The notes beneath the pieces are model-generated. The model saw nothing but the letters and a program-made list of their open reading frames with translations. It searched no databases and had not been told where the DNA came from. Below are positions 57,131 to 64,000 of a stretch of DNA of 64,000 nt, piece by piece (position 1 is the first letter of the stretch; every line of letters starts with the position of its first letter). The position numbers were made by a program, and so were the translations under genes. This stretch comes from Ostrinia nubilalis (taxonomy: Eukaryota; Arthropoda; Insecta; Lepidoptera; Crambidae): contig NC_087095.1 in assembly GCF_963855985.1 (NCBI RefSeq), positions 4,412,001-4,476,000 of the forward strand, read 5' to 3'.

Positions 57131-57342
57131 CTAGTTTTCCGCCCGCGGCTTTGCCCGCGTGGAATTTTGTCTGTCTCAGAAAAACTTCCCTGTTTCAAAA
57201 ACCGGGATAAAACTATCCTATGTCCTTTCCCGGGACTCAAACTATCTCTATGCCAAATTTCATCAAAATCGGTTCAGTGGTTTAGGCGTGAAAGCAAGAC
57301 AGACAGAGTTACCTTCGCATTTATAATATTAAGTATAGATAG
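57131..57342 (-). mobile_element. Helitron-like repeat
   Basis: The minus-strand 3' end has CTAG and hairpin CCGCCCGCGGCTTTGCCCGC. The body CTCAAACTATCTCTATGCCA matches 51,911-52,151 in reverse. Confidence 0.7.
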
Positions 57343-57775
57343 TAGGTATTATAGATTGTCAGTTTTCATGCATTGTATGTAATTATTATGTACTCGAAGG
57401 CCAGAATTAAATGCAGATTTATTCGTAAACAGATTTCTGATTGAAATAACAAAACAAAGAAAAACAAAGTTAAATTTAATATCTGTTAGTGTAAACCCTA
57501 TCCTCGTTTAAATATAAATCAGCATGAAAGTTAAAAACCCAATTCAGCATTTCAGTTCCGAAACTGGCAGATCAGTAAGTAAACACCGGTTCAATCCATT
57601 TCTATTCAAAAACCGTTTTAATTCCAGTGAATAGTGCGAGCCGCTATTTTTCAATCATAATCCGGATTTTTTGCGAAATAAATTTCGCCTATGATTTACG
57701 GCGTGCGGGGTAGTCGCTGGCAACTTGGCTTGACAATTCATAGACGCCGCTTTGCGAAAATTCAATTTCCTTTTA
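57343..57775. other. Intergenic stretch, nothing recognised
   Basis: AT-rich. Confidence 0.4.
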
Positions 57776-57950
57776 ATCCTAATAATATACAAATAGGTAA
57801 ATGTGAAAGTTTGTGAAGATGGATGAATGGATCTTAATGGCTCTTTCACGTAAAAATTACTGAACGGATCGTGAAGAAACTGTACAATACTATTGTTTAA
57901 ACATAATTACTATAGGATATAATTTATAAAGATAACATAATGAGTAAATT
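57776..57950 (+). mobile_element. Diverged Helitron-like repeat
   Basis: AATATACAAATAGGTAAATG, GTGAAAGTTTGTGAAGATGG and TTACTGAACGGAT follow the order seen at 41,585-41,770, but with many differences and no GC-rich end. Confidence 0.4.
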
Positions 57951-60278
57951 AGCTAAATTACAATGATAAGTGTCAAGGTGGCCATTCAGTAGTAAACTCA
58001 AATTTTGAAGATTAAGAGAAAAGCTAGTACCTAATAAATGTTTGTCATGTTAATTTTATGTGCATTATTAAATGAGTATACTTATTTCCTTTAAAAAGTC
58101 GTTAACACATCTTGCTGTCAGCGCCTGCGAGTACATACCTACTTCCTAGTAATAATAACTGATTAATTGTACAGTCCAGAAGTAATACTGTAATTATTAT
58201 GAATTATTATTGATTAATTAGTTTTATTGATCGTTAATATTAATTAGTCATTATCAAGATACAAATATTTAGTTAGTTTCGACTAGTGTATATTAATTTA
58301 TTATCAACAAAGACAAGAAATAGGTGCAGGTTTATCGAAAGCAAAAAGTTTTCACAAGATATTTTGTGAAAATCTGGAGAACCCAGAGAGATTATACAGA
58401 ATCGGAAACCTTTACGGCGTCTATTACTTTATGTGTCTACGGGGAAAATGCTATTCATTCCATAAATCAACGGGGGTAGTTGCCAATTAATCACAGCACG
58501 TTTGTTTTGAGTCTTCCACAGCGATCGGCTTTGTGGTTTTTATTTTCGTGCGCACGGCAGCGCACTCGCCAAGTTTAAGCGGTGCAGCCTTAATGAATGC
58601 GAATTCTTTGTTTGCTTGGACGCCCATGCCCCTGTCGATAAATAAACTACGTCAGTTAATACGAATGTCGAACCGACTGTTACACGAATGAAACTACAGG
58701 ATTTATTTCATTTATAGGGCGGGCGCTCTATGCCAAAAGGTTTTCCAAGTAGGTACATAATTAGTATGATGTGATGTGAGGTATTGAGTATTACTCTAGA
58801 TTTCGATAAAGATAGCCTACATGAAAATAGCCTAAAAATTCTAATTCGCGTTTATAAGTTTAAATAAATTATCTACTCGTATTATATTAGATCAAAAGTG
58901 CTTCAGTATTTTAAAGTTCTTCAGTAAGTTTCAGTATTTTTGGTGATTAGACTTGGCTATTTTTCAACATACCTACGAGTATGCATGCTATGTTTTAGTA
59001 GAATTGATTCCGACCAAAATGAATTTGAGCACGGAATTTCATGCCGAGCTCTACATTTATTGGATACGTTGGGTTTTATCATTTTTAGATCCAGTTACAT
59101 CATAACTATCATTGTTAGCAATATAAAACGAGCAATGCAGTTGTATTCCTTTGAAATTGTGACTTTATGAAACATGAATCAAACTTTTAGAATAAAATAA
59201 ATCAACACTCCCACACAATGGCACTATTGAAGATTCTCCGAATAGCAAGCTGCTAATGCAAAATAACTTGTTCTCGCATTCCCTTTAGTTTTAGCTCCCT
59301 GGGGAAGGTCAAATTGTCATGGAAACGCAAAAGATAATATTTTTGGAAGAATTACAAACCAACTTAAGCAAAATCCTTATTTAACCTCTCGTTGAGAACT
59401 TCCCAGAATCAGAAAGAGCAACTCAAGGAACAGACCAGATTTATTGTATAAATACAATATTCCCGGAGAGGCACTTTAAACTGAGCTGGTATTAAACGCT
59501 CGATTCTAGGCACAAAGGCTAGGAGTTTTTCCAGGTGCATTTATTGCGGCAAAGCTTTGAACCTGCAAAGTGGCCTCGACTCGGTCGTGATTCATAATCT
59601 CAGCCTACCGCGCAAAGTCAATCTACCCCCGGTTTATAGGGACACTTCGTTAGCGAGGAAAAACCTATACTAATAGATATACAATCTTGATGGAGGGCTT
59701 TTGTTCAGCAGTGAACGTCAATTGGCTGAAACGAATGGATATAAAACTCGTAAGCGTAGCTAAAGAAGAGAGACAGAAATATGGTAGAACAGATTTTGTA
59801 AATTTATTAATATGTAGAGAACAAACTCCCGAACCGTTTGAAAAATGAAATGTGCATTTTTTTATTAAATACAAAATGGGGAGCTAATTGCATTGTAACA
59901 TTTGATGAGTGTAACATGAATATTAACATCAACAAAAAACATTTCCTGTTATCTTAAAGTTTAAGGAGTATTGATACTCGCACTTGAATAAATGTTCTGA
60001 AACGGAGGCTTGTTCAGGAAAGGTTAAAGTTATAAATAAACACACAGTTTCGAGCTCCCGGCGCAGTTTTATGTGTCAACACAAAGTTTATCCGACAGAG
60101 CCACACACACGTAGTAGTAGATGATGTGGATGTACTTACAGGATCAATGATAAGTTTACGTACTAAATAATTTCATCCATTTTTTTCCAATTAAGAGTGT
60201 ACGGAAAATGGCATACCAGACGAAACAATGTGGCATATACATATACCTAGTTCCGATAGATGTCATTTTATAAAAATA
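57951..60278. other. Intergenic stretch with a short RTE relic
   Basis: 59,685-59,735 (GGCTTTTGTTCAGCAGTGAA ... TTGGCTGAAACGAATG) matches the extreme 3' end of the RTE fragment at 27,445-27,495. About 58,470-58,640 is GC-balanced and may be regulatory. No gene was found. Confidence 0.4.
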
Positions 60279-60356
60279 CTAGCACGCCACTTCAATCCTC
60301 GATAAATGGGCTATCAAATCGGACCAGTCTTCAGCTTTATAATATTAGTATAGATG
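60279..60356 (-). mobile_element. Fragment of the third Helitron-like family
   Basis: CTCGATAAATGGGCTATCAA and GCTTTATAATATTAGTATAG correspond to the far end of 53,450-53,667, with an internal deletion. Confidence 0.4.
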
Positions 60357-60795
60357 TATAGTGAGTTTAATGTGATGTAGGTATTGGGTTCAAATTATTC
60401 TTTATTTAACAATCACATTCCAAAAACCGCGAATTTGTTTTGTTTAACACCACGGGCTTTGCAGCGCTCAAATTCTTTTTGTAAAGCACCGGATTGCTCT
60501 GCTCTAAATACCAAAGGCAAAGCAACTACAGAGGGTGCATCGGCTTTAAATTTCACAGCGAAAAAATGTAGGTAAATACAGAGCGATCTACAAGCGTCGA
60601 AGCGAATGTTATTTTACCCATCACGTCCGCGGCTTACTTACCGGCGAAAAATCAAATACCCTCCGTATATGGAGTTTGGGGAAACGAATAAAGTATTCCT
60701 AGCAGCCAAGGACAAGTTTTATTCGTTTTTAGGATTCCATATACCTAGTCAGATTTCGGGAGCGGGGTGGAAGCTTTTTAAAAAGGATTATATTT
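60357..60795. other. Flank of the errantivirus, nothing recognised
   Basis: Host-like DNA beyond the 3' LTR. Short open frames here carry no motifs. Confidence 0.4.
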
Positions 60796-61014
60796 AATTA
60801 AACTAAGTGATCACGTCCTCGCCGAGTTGGAGGCGATTTAATAATGATTTAATATTGTGGCCGATCGCAGTCGTCCAGTACGGTGTTTACAATTTAGTTC
60901 TGCTGACACATCTCTTATGTGAATAACAATTCTACGAATGCTTACACTGTAGAGTGGAAAGTGATGACTTATCTTGTTTAGTCTAGAGCAGAGGGAGCTG
61001 ACGGATGCATAACT
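60796..61014 (-). repeat. Probable 3' LTR of the errantivirus
   Basis: On the minus strand the env 3' end contains the purine run AGGGAGGGAGGAG, directly followed by AGTTATGCATCC. Errantivirus LTRs typically start AGTTA. The other border is placed at AATT near 60,796 by analogy and is uncertain. The env stop lies about 36 nt inside the LTR. Confidence 0.5.
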
Positions 61015-62093
61015 CCTCCCTCCCTAAGTGAGAAATTATCGGAAGTTTCATTTTTATGAGTATTCCGATAATTTCGTTTACATAAAATTTTTACATGTTT
61101 GCGGAAGGCAATTAACACAATTAACATAAAAAGAATCAAAACTAATACAAATGTAAAGTATGTAAAATAAGAAGTGTCTGTTTCATTTTCACTAGCACTG
61201 ATTGCTGCACTGTGTTTCAGGGCGTACGACATGTATTTGATTTCATCCAAATTGATTCCATGCATATTGAGTGCGCGTGCACCGGATAGCGTTGCGTTTA
61301 CAGGTAGCTCGGGTAGGTGAATCACCGGTATGTGTTCTACGATGTCTGATGAAATGTAGAGTCGATGGTGGATCTGCAGGCCATGGATTTCCAGGTCACA
61401 AGGCTCATCGATGGTGATGATGTACGTGCCGAAGACTGACTGCTTACTGACTTCGCTGTCGCAGTGTTTGGTCAGCGTGGCTTTCAGTCTGCTGTACAGA
61501 ATCCAGTTGTTCGCGTTGAGCTGCTGGAGTTTTACTTCTTCCAGCTGGATCTGGTGCTGCTTGCAGGAGGTAAGGTCCTTACTGAACCTCATCAGCTGTT
61601 CCACGCAGGTAGGCTCGTTATGTAGAGCCTGGTTGTCCGTAGAGCACAGGAAGCGATCGCCGGCGGCAAGCGGGCGACACGGTGTTACGATCGGTAAGTA
61701 TTTCAAACCCTTCGCCAAAAGGTAAGGAAATTTGGGGAAAATGGAAAGCGTAACGTTTTGGGATTCTTGGAATATAGGAAGTGAGTATATCTTATAATAA
61801 TTGTAAGTATAATTATCTATCAATGGTATTTCTAAAATAAATGTTATCTGATCCTGTTTCATATAAGATTTTACACAAATAGTTTCTTCTAAATTTAACA
61901 AATTACTTTCCGTAGGCTGGTAAACTAAATTGGCAGAGTTTGAAATTAACTTTAAATGATACAATAATTCTGTAGAGTTTACAATTGCTTGGTGTAAAAT
62001 GGATACTCTACTTAATGCTAATGCTGTTTCTATTTCACTTAATCTTATAAATATTGTACGGAAACTACTTATGAATATGTTATACACTCCTAG
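60978..62093 (-). pseudogene. Errantivirus env, C-terminal part with membrane anchor
   Basis: About 370 codons of the fusion-protein-like env: a long ectodomain with many Cys and N-glycosylation sites, a hydrophobic anchor near the C-terminus (FTFVLVLILFMLIVLIAF), and a short basic tail. It ends at 60,978. It opens with a GTG at 62,096, not a real start; it is simply the continuation of env beyond the inserted element. Insect errantivirus env proteins are known relatives of baculovirus F proteins. The frame differs by one base from the N-terminal part, so env is not expressible as one protein. Confidence 0.82.
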
Positions 62094-62882
62094 CACAGTA
62101 TATATATGAGCTAAAGCAGTACGGAAACTTAGCCCTTTCGGCGAGTTAAGTACCTACACTTCAACTGAGTGTTAGGGTTGGCACTCTTAATCTTTATAAA
62201 ATTAATAAGGTTCTTACTTACTCATTTATTAAAACGTTTATTTAGGTTTTTTTAAGTATCAAATACCTAATGGAATAATTAATTGACTAAGTAGTTAACA
62301 AAAAAATAAAACGTTAATTAGGTTCTATAATGATCGAATACACAATCGAATAAATTGATTAAGTTCTATTAGAGGCCGGTAGAATCTATTCTCATAAATA
62401 AAATACCGGATACTTACTTTCACATACCTATTGCCTCATTTTAAATACAGTTCATCACTTAGTACAAAAGCGCGCGGAGCAAATTACTTTATCAAATAGA
62501 ACACATAAATTGTTAAAAAGCGTAATTACGTAATTTAAAAAGAACTATTACAAAATCAGATGTAAGCAATATATTTAAAAAGTAATATTTAATCATTTTT
62601 ACAATTCAGAATTATTACGAAGTTTAAAAAATGAAAGTTCTGGTTTTGAAGATGCCGAGTTCAACCAGCCGTATACTACGCAATACACTCGTGGCATGTT
62701 TTTAAAAATACAGCGGACAGCGCATGCAATAAAATTATTATTAAAAACACAACGCGCGCGACACCCGCGACGGATGGACTGCGAGGTTCGCTTAGAGCTC
62801 GTGTAAAGCGTGCGTCTGTGTGCGTGAGTCTGATTTCGAGCGTTTGTATGAAGCTTCCGTACTGTTTGATTTATCTACTGTG
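62094..62882. mobile_element. 789 bp TIR element inserted in env
   Basis: The ends CACAGTATATATATGAGC and (reverse complement of the other end) CACAGTAGATAAATC both continue into CAGTACGGAA. CTCCTAG flanks both sides (62,087-62,093 and 62,883-62,889), a 7 bp duplication. No coding sequence. The right-hand 130 bp is GC-rich, the rest AT-rich. The superfamily is not assigned. Confidence 0.75.
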
Positions 62883-63478
62883 CTCCTAGTATGTATGTAG
62901 AAAAAGTCCAATCGTTGTGTGGACGTTATGTTTTGCAATAGGCTTTCAACTCGTTTCAAGCGTTCATCAATAATAATAGAGTTGTTATTTATTTGCTCTG
63001 AAATATTTATGAAACTGTCGAACATTTTTGAGACCAGGGTAATTTTCTTAGATATTATAACTTGATTATTACTCAATTGAGAAGTCAACTTATCATATTT
63101 AAGTGCATCATCGTGGTCAAGGTTTCCTGTAATTAACTTTATAAGAGATCCTAATGGATTAATAAGGCCTCGCTTATAGCGTTGCTGTGGTACTAATTGC
63201 CTGTATTTTTCTAATGTTATGTCGCGGATGAAATCAGTGTGATATTTATTATTGATAAATTCATGATAATATGGATTGTTATAATCGATTAAAGTGTCTA
63301 ATTGCCTGTAACTATTGGTTAAACTAACAAGATCGGAGTAAATTCCTTTTAAGTTGATTACTTTAATAATTGTCCAAAAATCTGTTTGCAAAAATGCTTG
63401 TCCTTGTTTTACCGGTAGAATGCCTGGATTATCTTTAATCGGTTGCAGTTGAAGGGCCAGCGCCTGCGTCCCTATCAT
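62883..63478 (-). pseudogene. Errantivirus env, N-terminal part with furin-type site
   Basis: The minus-strand frame from ATG 63,478 overlaps the pol end by 44 nt. A hydrophobic stretch (CLLLMIGTQALAL) spans the ATG and continues upstream of it, so env is probably translated from a spliced mRNA whose leader supplies the start, as in gypsy. Residues 100-103 are RYKR, a furin-type cleavage site, followed by a Gly/Leu/Ile-rich segment expected to be the fusion peptide. The frame runs into the inserted element, so its last about 30 codons are foreign. Confidence 0.82.
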
Positions 63479-64000
63479 CAGCAGAAGGCACCACCTGCGG
63501 AGGGCGTTTTATGTTTTTAATAGGCACTTTGGTAGTCCTATCACCTACTTTAATTGGTAAGATGTTTCGCTTGGCTTTGCCTACAACCTTTGCTTTTACA
63601 TAACGTGGTTTGTCTTTGCTTTTACGCTTATTTACGTCTTTTGCAAATATTATGTTTCCTTCGGAAAACTCTATATCTGTTTCACCACCTTTCTTTTCCC
63701 TAATGGTTTCCTTTTTGGCTGTCGTTTTCTGAGCTATGTATTTATATAAGTGCTTTGTACGTTTCGCATGATCTTGAACTAATTGCTGATAATATTGCTT
63801 TTCGAAATTGATTCTAAATGGACTATCTGAATCTGTATGACCAAAAACTACCTCAAATGGTGTTAACTCAGTTACAGAGTGGATGGTGTGGTTATATGCC
63901 ATTACTGAATATGTCATAACTGATGCGGCATCTGTACATCGTCTTTCGTATTTAGCCAATCTATAGATCTCTATAATTGTCGAGTGAAAGCGTTCGATAA
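63435..64000 (-). CDS. Errantivirus pol, C-terminal end of integrase (partial)
   Basis: The frame is open from the right edge to a stop at 63,435. At the edge it reads ERFHSTIIEIYR, the segment around the third catalytic residue (Glu) of the integrase core. Then comes YNHTIHSVTELTPFEVVFG, typical of the gypsy-type integrase C-terminal region, and a Lys-rich tail with a small beta-barrel-like segment (IIFAKDVNKRKSKDKPRY). An apparent start at 63,959 is a TTG inside the domain, not a real start. The gene continues beyond the window. Confidence 0.85.
   Translation of the reverse strand, partial: IERFHSTIIEIYRLAKYERRCTDAASVMTYSVMAYNHTIHSVTELTPFEVVFGHTDSDSPFRINFEKQYYQQLVQDHAKRTKHLYKYIAQKTTAKKETIREKKGGETDIEFSEGNIIFAKDVNKRKSKDKPRYVKAKVVGKAKRNILPIKVGDRTTKVPIKNIKRPPQVVPSADDRDAGAGPSTATD

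Larger units (their letters stand above)
60796..64000 (-). mobile_element. Endogenous errantivirus (gypsy-type LTR element with env), 3' part
   Basis: Minus-strand order pol end, env, polypurine tract, 3' LTR matches insect errantiviruses (Metaviridae). gag, most of pol and the 5' LTR lie beyond the right edge. The copy is defective: env is in two frames and is split by a 789 bp DNA element. Confidence 0.85.

Overview
The window looks like nuclear DNA of a moth or butterfly. It is AT-rich non-coding DNA crowded with repeats of lepidopteran type: short Helitron-like elements with hairpin-CTAG-T ends, the repeat ending in GCGAGTCCGACTCGC, RTE 3' fragments, TA- and TTA-flanked MITEs, an R1-like LINE and an insect errantivirus. 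No convincing host protein gene was found, so it is intergenic or lies inside a large intron. Almost every real coding region belongs to a mobile element, and most lie on the minus strand.

Layout. 1-3.4 kb: a CR1-group LINE on the minus strand, with intact ORF1 and an intact but partial ORF2 running off the left edge. 3.7-5.8 kb: a decayed Tc1/mariner-type transposase piece, then a 1.35 kb element with TIRs. 5.8-29.7 kb: mostly unassigned DNA with scattered MITEs, a decayed mariner (16.8-18.1 kb), nested Helitron-like repeats (20.4-21.1 kb), a Harbinger-type MITE and an RTE fragment. 29.7-35.9 kb: a 2,610 bp block present twice in direct orientation with a 962 bp spacer. 36.7-42.4 kb: a 5.7 kb TIR-bounded element carrying subterminal CAAACTTG repeats and a broken five-exon DUF4806 gene, itself invaded by six other repeats. 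42.6-49.8 kb: a full-length R1-like LINE flanked by a 14 bp target duplication and interrupted by a 1.1 kb hAT element that encodes a BED finger and carries TATCGATA repeats. 49.8-60.8 kb: unassigned DNA with Helitron-like copies, an RTE fragment and a foldback MITE. 60.8-64 kb: the 3' end of an endogenous errantivirus (LTR, env, end of pol), with env split by a 789 bp DNA element.

How the genes relate: each LINE carries an RNA-binding ORF1 and an endonuclease/RT ORF2. In the R1-like copy ORF2 is dead (one frameshift plus the hAT insertion) while ORF1 is still open. The errantivirus env and the DUF4806 gene are also broken. The most unusual observations are the TATCGATA/BED pairing in the hAT element, the DUF4806 gene as cargo of a TIR element, and the apparently identical 2.6 kb duplication.
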